A DNA stretch of 64,000 nt, from contig OZ038526.1 in NCBI GenBank assembly GCA_964036665.1, positions 32,674,001 through 32,738,000 of the forward strand, given 5' to 3'. Positions 34,436 to 45,339 of this stretch are shown piece after piece. The notes under the pieces are model-generated. The model did not search any database. It was not told the DNA's origin and worked only from the letters and a program-made list of their open reading frames with translations. Within the stretch, counting starts at the first letter, position 1. The number at the start of each line of letters is the position of its first letter. The DNA is from Gordius sp. MW1 (taxonomy: Eukaryota; Nematomorpha; Gordioida; Gordea; Gordiidae). A program made the position numbers and the translations under genes.

Positions 34436-34555
34436 TCATCGAACTGCGACGATAGCCATCAAAGTCCCGAGGCCAACGGCAGTCCAAAGAAGACCTTTCC
34501 ACACTTTGTCCTCAGTTTTTGGCTGCTGATCCCCATATTGCTGCAGGAAAGAGTC
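34436..34555 (-). CDS. Bcl-2 family apoptosis regulator, exon 2 (tail anchor)
   Basis: On the minus strand an acceptor CTATTAAG precedes an in-frame run of 39 codons ending in TGA at 34436-34438. It completes BH2 (DSFLQQYG after the NGDW of exon 1), then a charged linker (DQQPKTEDK) and a C-terminal hydrophobic segment, WKGLLWTAVGLGTLMAIVAV, ending in Arg. This is the layout of a Bcl-2 family tail anchor that inserts into the outer mitochondrial or ER membrane. Reading phase matches exon 1 (phase 0). The exon is too short to stand out as an open frame on its own; the match to the family C terminus and the exact splice consensus are the reasons for the call. Confidence 0.85.
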   Translation of the reverse strand, partial: DSFLQQYGDQQPKTEDKVWKGLLWTAVGLGTLMAIVAVR

Positions 34556-34597
34556 CTTAATAGAAAAGACATGTACATTATACATATTTATAACTCA

Positions 34598-34740
34598 CGA
34601 CGTAGGGGCAATAATGATAATATGGGGGGGGGGGCAAATTGAGAGTTTTTCTTAAATTTTAGCCATAATCATAATAAATTTTAAAGGATTTTTGGAACGA
34701 GAGCAGCTGCCCCTTCCTACCACCCCCTGACTATGCCCAT
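34598..34740. mobile_element. MITE, GGGCGTAGCCAG family, in Bcl-2 intron
   Basis: Body GGGGCAATAATGATAATAT and right end CCTGACTATGCCCAT; left terminus decayed (CGTAGG). Confidence 0.7.
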
Positions 34741-35969
34741 GATTCAACACGTTTTACTCGAATTTCTTTAAGTTTTTGGCTTTGTTTAAGTTTGCCTAAA
34801 GCGAATTGCATATTGTTTTCCTGAAAGACGCAAATGGCCTTATCATCAAAATTTACACTCTTTTGCCATCAGTAAAGTTTGTTAGATTATAATTATATTT
34901 TCCGAAACACTATATATAGACTTTTACTCCTCGGAATTTTTTAATTAAATTCGCATTATACATGACAATCTTAAAAAAATTAATCAGTTAAGGAGTTTTT
35001 CGGGGACATGAAACCAGATTTGTTTCAACGACCAGATACTAAAAAATAATATATTTCAAATCTTAGATTGCTTGTGGAACAAGGATAAATAGATAAAAGT
35101 TAAAATTTTATTCTATTATATATAGACCGCTGTTTTAATTGCTATGCAATTTATGGTATTTTATGATGAACCAAACTGCACAAATTGCAAGTAAAAAAAC
35201 AGTTCCACGGCACGACCTAAATAAAACCTTTCTATGATAATGTCCAATCAAAAATTCACGCTCAATTTCCCACAACTTAAGAATGAAATATTTATCGTTT
35301 CATGAAAACTTCAAAAACCCCAACCACCCACAAAATGGGGGAAAAAAGACAAAGAAATAATGAAAGGGGGGGGGGCGCCATTACACTTATAGTTTTCAAT
35401 TCTTTAACTTCTACTACTACTACTAGCCAAGCCCACCCCTATCTTAAAGTCCCTTTTTATTCACAAATTTCTAGAGCTCACCCCCCCCCCCCCACTCCAC
35501 AAAACTACAAAAGGCCTCGCAAATAAAAGACCGGATATAGGGAGGGGTGGGGGGGGGGTGCCCCCCCTCTTTTATTGCAATTACACTACTATAATATATG
35601 CTTTCCATCGCCTAGCTAGGATTTTTACTTTACTTTACGCAGTGCCATGTAGTACATGCATGCATGCTTGTTTGCTGCTGCCGTGGGATATAAAAGGCAA
35701 ACAAACAGAACTCTCCTGCAAGCAATTTAACTGCCCCCGGAAGTTGAGTATAGCATAATAGAATTCCCTATCTACGTAAACGTAAAAGACTTCTTTTACG
35801 ATTCGTTGCACAGCGCGCGGGGAGACTAAACGTAATAAAAAACCACAGCATGCTAATTCGCGAACTTTTCGTTTTTTTGTTGAAATAATTATTACTTAGT
35901 TTTTAAGGAGGCAACTTAAGGGGGGGGGCATCTTCCCCCTAAAAATTTAAAAAATATGATATTATACAT

Positions 35970-36113
35970 ATGGGCGTAGCCAGGGAGGGGCGGCTGTTCC
36001 CTTTAATTCCAAAAATTCAATATATAATATGTCTAATTTTCATTAAAATGATCATTTTACCCTTCCCTAAATCATTACAGCATCCCTCTAATTCTAATGC
36101 TGGCTACGCCCAT
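35970..36113. mobile_element. MITE, GGGCGTAGCCAG family, in Bcl-2 intron
   Basis: Termini ATGGGCGTAGCCAGG and GCTGGCTACGCCCAT, inverse orientation relative to most copies. Confidence 0.85.
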
Positions 36114-36291
36114 GAACATGATCACGATTATAAGGTTCAACACTTTTTAACCCTTCCTAAATTAAAAGTAAAATTTTTGTAACTCATGTTGCATATAATT
36201 TAAAACCTGGCCACACCCATTAGGGAAAAATAATAGGAGTGGGATAGGCAAAATTATCGAAAATAAACAATTTATTCATAATGTCTGTATA

Positions 36292-36457
36292 ATGGGCGTG
36301 GCCAGCATTTATATTAGAGGGGGGGGGGGCAATAATGGTTCAAAGAGGGGCAAAAACATTTTTAAAAATTGTAGCCATAATTTTAAAACATTTTAACAAA
36401 TTTTTGGATTTAGAGGGGGGCAGCCGCTTCTCTTTGCCCCCCTTTGGCTACGCCCAT
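36292..36457. mobile_element. MITE, GGGCGTAGCCAG family, in Bcl-2 intron
   Basis: Termini ATGGGCGTGGCCAGC and TTTGGCTACGCCCAT with full G-rich body. Confidence 0.85.
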
Positions 36458-36864
36458 GGCTCATTATTACTATTTAATTTCCCAAATATTCTTTAATTCG
36501 GTCGTTTAACACTTAATTTAGGCTAAAAATAACGTTAATTACGTACGATCTATGCGGACATGCGAGCAATTATACACCTGGGATGCATGTTATTTAGCGT
36601 AAAGGTATTTAAAAATGACATACAGGCACCACCCCCCCCCCACCTGGATCTTTTAGCAATTGCACTCGCGTCGTCGCGGTATAATAAAATTTATAATTGT
36701 GGTGGCGGTAATGGATGGCAGATGACACTACACTACTTTGGAGTATATATTTACCGTTAACTGGCTTACACAACGCCAAAATGACGGTTAATTTCAAATT
36801 TAAAATAAATGATGGAGGGACAATTAAAAAATAAAAATTAAGCGTATAGATATAGTTAAATTAC

Positions 36865-37527
36865 CCAATCGCCATTTTGTGAAATCCAAGGCTGGAAATT
36901 TGTCATCGATTGGGATAGGCATAGACGGACTGAGGAAAGGCTTGAAAATTCTTTAGCCGTATTGTTATTATCGAATTTTAAAAATTGGCTGAAAGTAAGG
37001 TGGGTAAAATGGTTTCGCACAAATTTAAGGGCTAAGGTGTAAGCGAAAGCGTGTAAAACTATTATGCGTCCCCAATTGATTTGTGAATCGCTAAACATTT
37101 CATCCATTATAGCATAAAATGCGTCTTGAACATAGACTTCACGGTCTAAAGAATTATCGTTTGGAGGTAAATCGAGGAAAATTTTGCTAATCATAGTTTC
37201 AAATAGAGGACCGTGCCTGACTAGAATAGTTGAAACCGTTTTACAAAGTGTTTCACAAATCAATGGACATTCGTAATAAACTTGTTTGTCGTTGTAAGTA
37301 TCTACATCATAAGTGTGCGACGAAATTTTGGTATTTTTAGCCTCCCCCAAATCTGTACAGGGGTCATAACATGAATGAGTGCGGTTTGTTTTATATCGTT
37401 TCGGAGGATTGGTAATATTTAGATCATCTTTGCAACGTTGAGAGCCGGTATTCCTCAAAAGATTTCCTCTATTTTCGATAATTGAAGGAAAAATTGGGGC
37501 AGATGATAAAAATTGAGATATTTCCAT
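36865..37527 (-). CDS. Bcl-2 family apoptosis regulator, exon 1
   Basis: Translation from the ATG at 37527 (purine at -3, G at +4) gives 221 residues up to a splice donor. A BH3-like helix lies at about residues 88-115 (ETLCKTVSTILVRHGPLFE), BH1 at about 150-175 (INWGRIIVLHAFAY, matching the family NWGRI core), and BH2 at the end (PWISQNGDW). The exon ends ...GATTGG|GTAATT, so the donor falls inside BH2, a place where Bcl-2 family genes commonly carry an intron. Joined to 34436-34555 it predicts a 260-residue protein with a tail anchor. Bcl-2 family proteins control mitochondrial outer-membrane permeability; whether this one is pro- or anti-apoptotic is not clear. The BH3-like segment lacks the usual Gly-Asp pair (Val-Ser here). 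Without the splice the frame would stop two codons later, directly after BH2. Confidence 0.85.
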
Positions 37528-38656
37528 TGCGTGTAAGTAATGTAGAATTGATAATTGAATGTAAGTGAGGATTTTAAAATATTTAAAAAATGTGAAGCAT
37601 TTAAAAGATAATCATATGTTAAAATTTATGGCATTGATTATGAATGAGCTTCGCATGTGACGTTGTTGATATTGATGTAGAAAGGTATTAGCTGATTGGT
37701 GCAATTCAAGCAAGGCGTTACTTATCGTTTGTGGATGGATGCATTGTAATTATAAACATATGATTTACATATGCTTTACCAGAAACTAAAACTTTTATAA
37801 AATTTTAAAAAATATTAAATATAAGTAAGTGTTCTATAAATTTTTGGGTTTTATACAAATGGTACAATGGTTTATGACTTCTATTGTATTACAAAAATTA
37901 CATTTTTTATAATGAATTTGGGGAAATCTTTTTAGGTTAAAATAAATAATCATTATAAAATTGTAAACACTATGTATATTTGAAATAAGTATTACTATAG
38001 CCATAATAATGTCAATATAAGCAAATTAAATATATAAAATGCCTAATTTTTTTATTCGGGTCCTATTTTATGTTCAGAACATAAAACTCTGTATCAAATC
38101 TGAGAATGAAATGATCCCTTATTTTTTATAACAATATGTATATATTATTACAAAAAATGTTTTTGCTAATGACACTAGCTAAAATAATGGAATATTAATT
38201 GGAATTTATTATTAATTAGGAAATTTAAAGAAATTATATAGGAAGATAGAAAGTGAAGACATTTATGCCAATATATTCTATTCTGTTCTATCAGTGTGTA
38301 AACAAGAATTTTAAAAATATTTTTGGCATCACTATCTCAATTAGATTGCTAACAGCCTGTGTAATGCAAAACGGTTTTCTCGATTTAAAATACTATTAAT
38401 GTTGAACATAATAGTCACTTCTAAATCTTTTTAAAAAGAGATTTCCTCTACTTTGGCTCAACACTCTATATTTGAAAAAATAATTATGACTTAATATGAT
38501 GAAAAGCGTTAACTCAACTCCCTTCTTTAGTTAAATGCAGAATAGTAGTAAATTTATTAGCGCAAGGATCATATATTGTTTTCTTATGTTGTGGAGACAG
38601 CAAACAATGACCCAAGTATGCAAAACAGCCAAAGGGCGTCCCAATTTATTAACCTC
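37528..38656. other. Upstream region of the Bcl-2 family gene
   Basis: AT-rich; would contain the promoter and 5' untranslated region. No clear TATA/initiator pair or upstream exon could be fixed from sequence alone. Confidence 0.4.
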
Positions 38657-38673
38657 ATGTAAAGAGATAATTC

Positions 38674-40691
38674 AACACTACCGACGACGGTCCCAAGTCC
38701 GTGTGCAAAATGTGGAGGGTTGGCGTCGGAAACCGGTAAAAACCAACTCCAAAATTATGATAGTTTCAAACAAGATTTTACAAGAAAAGGCTAGGGCGTC
38801 TTTCACGACGCGCACTGCATACCCCGCCCGTGTAATGTGAAAAATACACTAGGGTTACTGCCCAACTCACAACGAAGTTAAGGAAATTAGTTGTTAAAAG
38901 AATGCGAATAACGTGCTGGAATGTGGGAACGTTGATGGGGAAGAGCATCGAGGTCGCACAAATGCTAAAAGGAAGAAAGGTACACATCGCCTGCCTTCAA
39001 GAGACGAGGTGGAACGGAACGAAAGCTCGGGAATTAGGAGAAGGATACAAGCTTTTTTACAGTGGGTCACCAAATCGTAGAAACGGGGTCGGTATCGTTC
39101 TAAGCGAATCGTTCAAGGACAAGGTGGTGGAAGTCAAGCGTTGTTCCGACAGGCTAATGTGGGTGAAGATTGCAGATCAAGGGGGCCTCCTAACCGTTAT
39201 GTGCGCCTATGCTCTCCAAATTGGGTGTTCGGAATCAGAGAAAGACATATTCTTCGATTCATTGGAAAAGGAAATCAAGGAATAGGACAGGAAGAAAGGC
39301 TAATTGTTGGGGCAGATTTCAATGCTCAGGTAGGGAAAGATCGCCTCGAGTATGAACGCAATCATGGAGGCTATGGGTATGGTCTGAAGAACAAAGAAGG
39401 AAAAACTTCTCCAAGTATCCCAAGCATATGACATGGCGATCGTTAACACCTATTTTCAAAAGCGCGAAGATCATATTGTGACCTACAGAAGTGGGAAGCA
39501 TTTTAGTCAAATTGACTATTTGCTTATACGGCGAAAGGACTTATGGAGTATCAAGGATTGCAAAGTAATGCCGGGAGAAGAAATCGCCAGCCAACATCGT
39601 CCCCTTGTTATTAATCTTGACAGAAATTTCCCGAAAGAAGAAAGGTCTATGAACCTCGAATTCGATACGAAAGGCTAAAGGATACGTCGACGAACGAAAA
39701 ATACCATCAAAAAGCCTCCTTACTCTTGGGTGCAAGAAAGTTGCAAAGGGACGTAGACACGATTGGGAGACGCTATTTAAGGATGTTAAGGAAACAGCGA
39801 TTCATGTTCTAGGACAGCCCAGAGGAGGCAAAGCTATGAATAGGGAACTATGGTAGTGGGATCAAACGGTTAAAGATTTCATCGAAAGAAAGAAAAATCT
39901 CTATAGACGGTGGCATAAATCAAAAAAGTCGGAGGATTATCAAGAATATAGGGACGCTAAGAGGGCCGCAAAAAAGGCAGTTGCAAAAGCGAAGAATGCC
40001 GCCTACACCGAGATGGCAAACAAACTGGATCATAAAGGGGGCGATAGACTTATGTACAAATTAGCCAAGATAAAGGAGAAGAAAAGTCACGATGTCGTTT
40101 CATACTCGGCTGGATGCTACATCAAGAGGGAGGTTGCGCAACGGAAGTCAATGCACGGATCCAAAAAGGATGGCTTAAATGGCGAAGTATATCCGGTGTA
40201 ATGTGCGACAAGAAGATGCCAATATGGTTGAAGAGCAAAGCTTACAAATCCATCGTAAGACCGGTGTTACTATATGGAAGTGAAACATGGGCATTAAACA
40301 CCACGGAAAAGCTATTACAAGCCACAGAGATGAGAATGATACGGTGGAGCTTGGGGTATACTAAGCTCGACCATATGACGAATGACTTTCTCATGACAAA
40401 AATGGGTATTCAACCTATGGCGGACATGATTAACGAAAATCAGCTAAGGTGGTATGGGCATATACTAAGAAGGGACACGGATGACGTAAATCGAAAAGTA
40501 CTGGACATGGAGGTACCGGGGAAGAGAGGAAGAGGACGACCCCGTGTCACGTGGAAAGGGCAAGTCGATAAAGTTATGGAAACTAGGGAGATTAGTCAAG
40601 ACAGGGCATTCACTCAGTCAAGATGGAAGAAACTTATCAAAACAAACTCCATGAATGTGGGACCAAATAACTGATAAAGAAGAAGAAGAAG
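38674..40691 (+). mobile_element. RTE-type LINE copy A, reverse transcriptase core deleted
   Basis: Flanked by an exact 17-bp target duplication ATGTAAAGAGATAATTC (38657-38673 and 40692-40708). It starts with the family 5' leader (CGACGGTCCCAAGTCCGTG) and ends TGATAAAGAAGAAGAAGAAG, a short-repeat tail typical of the RTE clade. Endonuclease frames run about 38902-39285 and 39433-39678 (CWNVGTL, QETRW, GADFNAQVG, QHRPLV), with frameshifts. Near 40105 the sequence jumps directly to the region after RT (SAGCYIKREV, then SETWALNTTEKLLQATEMRM). About 1 kb holding the RT catalytic motifs, present in copy B, is missing. Confidence 0.85.
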
Positions 40692-40708
40692 ATGTAAAGA
40701 GATAATTC

Positions 40709-42142
40709 GCATAGGGATTGCAAACTTTTAAGCAAATAAATATATTTTACGGTGCCTAAGCCATTTGTTGATAAGTTGATTAAATTTAGGTAACCCAACC
40801 CATTTATGCTTTAAGGTGCAATTTTTTTAAAGTATAAAATAAAAAATTAGCATAAAACGTAAATGAGGGGCCAAATAAACAGTTTGCCTAAAAACCAAAA
40901 TATTTTTTTGTTTAGTTGATATCGGTGTTTTGTATTTAACTTTTAGGCTCAGAGCTCACCATTGATGACTAAGTCTGATTTAAAACGTTGTGATTGATTA
41001 TAAAAAGGATGAAAAAGTTTTGTATATTTGCCGGTTAAGAAGATGAAATTACATCTGGGTACTCCTTTATAATTTTTAATATCATTGTTTAAAAAATCAG
41101 TTTCAAGTTCTTATTGCATCACTGAAAGCAATTTGGGTTATTACCTGAGAGGTGAAATTAAATATGATTATGTGTAACTAGTAAATTATACAAAATTTCA
41201 TATTAACTACATAACTATTAAAACTTAAAATTGCATGAAGGTTTTAAAAAGAAGGCGCCCATTCAAAGTAAAATTCAATAAAGCCTTCTAATGACTAACT
41301 ATTTTTTATAAAGCCCATTCGGTTTTATTTTGGCTGCGGCCTATTCCTATAGGCTTGTCACAAACATATAGAATGGTCGCTATTTTATGACGTCATTGCA
41401 AACACATTAAGTCCGACTCAATCCTAAAATAATTTATTAAACTGACCTTTACTTCATCTTAACAAAAAATTTCTGACCTTATGCCTAAACAAAACACCAG
41501 TTTTCCGAATTGTAGGCAGATATAAAAATTTTAGGATATCTTGACAAGATAATTACGACCCGGTTGGACGAAGAGCACTAGAATATTAATGATATTTTGT
41601 GGAAGTAAAGGGTTCAAGGCTCATTTTAATATAATGTGTTTTTGTGCTTTTATAGCTTACAGGAATTCAGGCATTCATTGAAAATTGGAAATATGCCAAT
41701 TTTTGTTTAAGTATGTTAACTTAATAATATTTGTCTCAATGATATAGTTTATATTTTTCCCTGCTTCTAAGACCAATGTATAATTATTACCTAGAATTGT
41801 TGACTAAGTCTATCAAATAAAAATGCCTAACAATTACATGTACATATGAAAATCAAATATTATTCGTTTTAAAATGACAATTTTAATGCGACGGGTTTGG
41901 TACTTATTTGCGTTTATTTCCAAATTAGTACTAGGAATTACGTTAAATGTTAAATAGGGGAGGATATGACAGCCCGGATAGTTTACATGGGTGCAGTGCA
42001 ACATAACATATTCAAAAGTTAGTTGTTAAAGGAAAGAAACTATTAGGGATCGCAATTTTATCTTCTGAGACTTAGATATATTACTAAACTTTTATAATAG
42101 GTCAGCAGATAACAAACAATGTGTCAGTAAAGATTAGGAGGC
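40709..42142. other. AT-rich intergenic DNA
   Basis: No gene or repeat supported. Confidence 0.5.
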
Positions 42143-42150
42143 CTTGGGGC

Positions 42151-42764
42151 TAGAGGCCTGCAAAGTCACTTTTTTCAACCCAAACCCGACCCGACCCGAA
42201 GGCGTTTTTAAATTTTTAACCCGAACCCGACCCGACCCGAAAGCGTTTTTAAATTTTCAACCCGGACCCGACCAAATAGAAAAATTTGAGGATGAAAAGT
42301 TTATTCGACAGAAATGATCATACAAAATTTGATTAATAAATTTATTAAATCGATTTACTATAATTATGTATAACTATAAATATTGTCTATAGACTATAAA
42401 CAATAATAAATACTCATTTGTTAATATTTTACCTTTCGTGATTCAGCTTTAAATTTAAATTTGCCTCCAAATTAAACGAATTAAAAAAATAGAAAAGGAA
42501 ATTGATTATAAGAATGAATGATTATAATTAGTTATACAATTCGATATTGCCTTACAAAAATTATAGATAATAGCATTAATTTAACAAATACGTTTCGTTC
42601 ATTTTGTAATGTATGATTCATATCCTTTGACCCGACTCTATAAATCCAACCCGACCCGAATGCATTCTAAAATTTTCAACCCGAACCCGACCAGACGCGA
42701 AAATTTTTAACCCAAACCCGACCCGACCCGACCTCAGGTTTTGGGTGACCCGTGCAGGCATTTA
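42151..42764. mobile_element. Non-autonomous hAT-type element with CCCGACC tracts
   Basis: Terminal inverted repeats TAGAGGCCTGCA and, from the other end, TAAATGCCTGCA. Exact 8-bp target duplication CTTGGGGC at 42143-42150 and 42765-42772. Both subterminal regions are runs of AACCCGACCCGACCCGAA units; the middle is AT-rich and non-coding. Eight-bp duplications and TA-starting termini are hAT features. Confidence 0.85.
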
Positions 42765-42772
42765 CTTGGGGC

Positions 42773-43177
42773 TGATTACTGACAAACATGCTTAGCTAAC
42801 CTATATTGAATTCGTTTTTTTATGCTAAATTTAATTATTTTATCGCCAAATTGTATATTTGTCCATAAAAGAATCTCAAAAGGAAAGAACAACACGACAA
42901 AATAGCGCTTGATTATAGCTGAAACACCAGAAATTATTGTGACTAACTTATGATTGGTCAATGGTATATATATGAATTTTTTTAAACTTTGCAGCATGAG
43001 AGTTCAATTCGATATCATCTCTTACCCTAACAACTAATATATAGAAATTTTGCTTGGAAGAGTAAAATGGGCTCGAAATTATATGGGGTAACACGAATGC
43101 ACGAAATTGACTAGGTACGTCACTTCCTTCTATTAAATTTCATTTAAATCCATTAAAAATTTTTAAAATTTTAGTTA
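42773..43177. other. AT-rich intergenic DNA
   Basis: No gene or repeat supported between the hAT MITE and LINE copy C. Confidence 0.45.
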
Positions 43178-43900
43178 AACATTACCTCCGATCAAGTCCG
43201 TGTACAAAAAGTGGAGGGTTGGCGTCAGATAGAAAACCGGGTATAAAAACCGTCTCCAAAATCATGATGGTTTTAAACAAAACTTTACGACATAAAGCTA
43301 GTGCGTCCTCCACAAACGACGCGCACTGCATACCCCCGCCTGTGCAATGTGAAAAATACGTTTCTTATTCAAACTAAAAGCTGATCATTTCAAAAGCCAA
43401 GCAAATCTAATTGAGAACCCTAACCCTTGCCCTAACAACCCTGACCCCACAAGACATCAAGCATTTTATATAAGCTTATGAAATGAACAGCTTTTAGTTT
43501 GAACAGAAACGAAAAATACACTAGGATTACTGCCCGACTCTCAACGAAGGCGGTTAAGGAAATTAGTTGTGAAAGAATGCGAATACCGTTCTGGAATTGC
43601 TAAAAAGAACAAAGGTACACATCTACAGCCTACAATAGACGAGGTAGAACGCAACCAAAGCTCGGGAGGGAGAAGGATACAAACTATTGTACAGTGTGCA
43701 ATCTTAGAAACGGAGTCGGTATCGATCTAAGCGAATCGTTCGAGGACAAGGTGGTGGGTGAAGCGTTGTTCAGACGGGCAAATGTGGATGAAGATTGCAT
43801 ATCAAGGGGACCTTCTAACCGTTATGTACGCGTATGCTCCCCAAATTGGGTTTATAGAATTCGAAAGATACATATTCTTCGATTGATTGGAAATAAAAAT
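43178..43900 (+). mobile_element. RTE-type LINE copy C, part 1 of 3 (5' leader and endonuclease start)
   Basis: Matches copy A from its 5' leader (AAGTCCGTGTAC, GTGGAGGGTTGGCGTCA) through the endonuclease region (GGAGTCGGTATCGATCTAAG) to ATTGGAAATAAAAAT, where a 2.6 kb insertion begins. Many small indels break the frames. It is also interrupted by the 151-bp MITE at 43360-43510. The continuation is at 46528-47450 and 59742-61083. Confidence 0.8.
43360..43510. mobile_element. 151-bp MITE inserted in LINE copy C, 9-bp target duplication
   Basis: Flanked by exact GAAAAATAC repeats (43351-43359, 43511-43519) that bracket a site continuous in LINE copies A and B. Terminal inverted repeats of about 28 bp start GTTTCTTATTCAAAC and GTTTCTGTTCAAAC. 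No coding sequence. Confidence 0.85.
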
Positions 43901-44062
43901 ACGCCCTTCGGGCGTAACTGGGGGCTTCGCCCCCAGACCCCCTTCTCCGCCCCCAGTCCCCCGTTGGGGGCTCTGCCCCCAAACCCCCGTCTCCTGGGGG
44001 TTCCGCCCCCAGACCCCCAGACAAGGGGGAGAAGGGAAGGGGGGGGAGGGAAGAGGGGACGA
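43900..44062. repeat. GC-rich tract of short hairpins
   Basis: TACGCCCTTCGGGCGTA is followed by at least three GGGGGCTTCGCCCCC- or GGGGGCTCTGCCCCC-like stem-loops, each followed by CAGACCCCC or similar. Strikingly GC-rich in an AT-rich window. Open frames in all directions across it are by-products of the repeats. Confidence 0.8.
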
Positions 44063-44192
44063 CTCATCTATTCTACGTATAAATGTAGCATATTTGCTAT
44101 GCAATTTATGGGCGAGAAAGGTGTGAAGGGGCGAGAATGCCTATAGGGGGTAGGATAATTGCTAGGGTTTCCCCCTTGGCTACTCCCATGCT

Positions 44193-45339
44193 AGTTACAC
44201 AACATAAAAATCAACTTTTTCGTAAAAAAAAAATAAAATTCATTTAAATTTAAAACCTCAATTTTACTCGCCGTTTTATAACGTATGTTTTGCATGTGAT
44301 AAAAATTTGAAGAAGAAAAAGATAGTATTTTTTTAATTTGGCAGAAGCTGGCCATGTAACAAGGGATTGTTTTGTAAAATGAAATGTGAACATTAAAATA
44401 ATCAAATATACTTTAAAAATTCTATTATTAATTCAAAAAGAATGTTTCCAGTTATAACAACAATTATCCTCGTCTAGGTTAGGCCTAATTTTATACTAAT
44501 TTATTTGCTAAAATATAAAAGGCAAGGAGGGGGTTATAAAAATAACCAGGCCAATTGATGAACCTTAAATTAAATTCTGGCTACTACTATTAATATAAAA
44601 CTATTGGTATTCTCTTCCATATATAAATCTTTTCAATATCCATGTAAATATGATGACGTATTATGCATGTTTAATGTTATTACTACATACTAAACTCGGC
44701 ATAAATATCATCTCCTCCACTCCCGCCCCCTAGCGGTGGGCGGATAAGAGAGGAAGATAGGGGTAGGGGTTTAACCTTGGCATAGCGCCATTGAAAAAAA
44801 AATCAATATAAAATGACGAAGGAATAATTTCCCCCTTTCCCCTTTTAATTGCTATATAATAATAATTCTAATATATTGATTATCTAGTTGTAATTTTCAA
44901 TTATGACAACTGCAATTTTAAACCTAAATATTAAATAATTATGACAACTGCAATTTCAAACCTAAATATTAGGATAATTTTAAGTGTTAGAAAATAGTTT
45001 CAATTAAAATAACAACAGGCGGAAATTAGAAATGATAAAATTAATTAATCAACTTTTTAATAACAATAGAGAATTGGATTGCCTGTTACGACCGCACATC
45101 TAAAAATGATAAAATTTAATAACTTACTTTTGGTTAATGTAAAATGTTATTAAATTGGGATAATTCCTATTGTGGTTTATAATAAAAATTTTTGAAAATA
45201 AAATTTAAATATATAAAAATGCGCTAGATATTAAAAAATATGACTTTTAAAAATAAGATGTAATAATAATTAGATTTATTAATAAGATATCTAAAAATAA
45301 AATAGTATAGATATTCAAAAATGGTATAAGGCATTTTTT
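44193..45339. other. AT-rich part of the insertion in LINE copy C
   Basis: No gene. A roughly 40-bp tandem duplication containing ATTATGACAACTGCAATTT occurs at 44903-44975. A MITE-end fragment (TTGGCTACTCCCATGC) closes at about 44191. Confidence 0.5.

Larger units (their letters stand above)
34556..36864 (-). other. Intron of the Bcl-2 family gene (2309 bp), loaded with MITEs
   Basis: GT at 36864-36863 and AG at 34557-34556 on the minus strand. It holds three copies of the common MITE (34598-34740, 35970-36113, 36292-36457), several long G or C runs (35340-35560, 35920-35940), and a 20-bp motif (TTGCTATGCAATTTATGG at about 35139) shared with the termini of the insertion at 44094-46521. No competing gene was seen. 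Confidence 0.75.

Noticed and set aside
25528-36457. Many short frames with poly-proline runs and NAGYAH-like ends (for example 25511-25708, 31384-31611, 32645-32890)
   Set aside because: All are translations of the common MITE; the proline runs are its G tracts read on the other strand.
43405-43445. Telomere-like AACCCTAACCC in the LINE-inserted MITE
   Set aside because: Only two imperfect units inside a 151-bp MITE with defined ends; not an interstitial telomere array.
43694-44146. Open frames in several phases across the GC-rich tract
   Set aside because: Low-stop GC hairpin repeats open all frames; the products are proline/glycine-rich and inconsistent.
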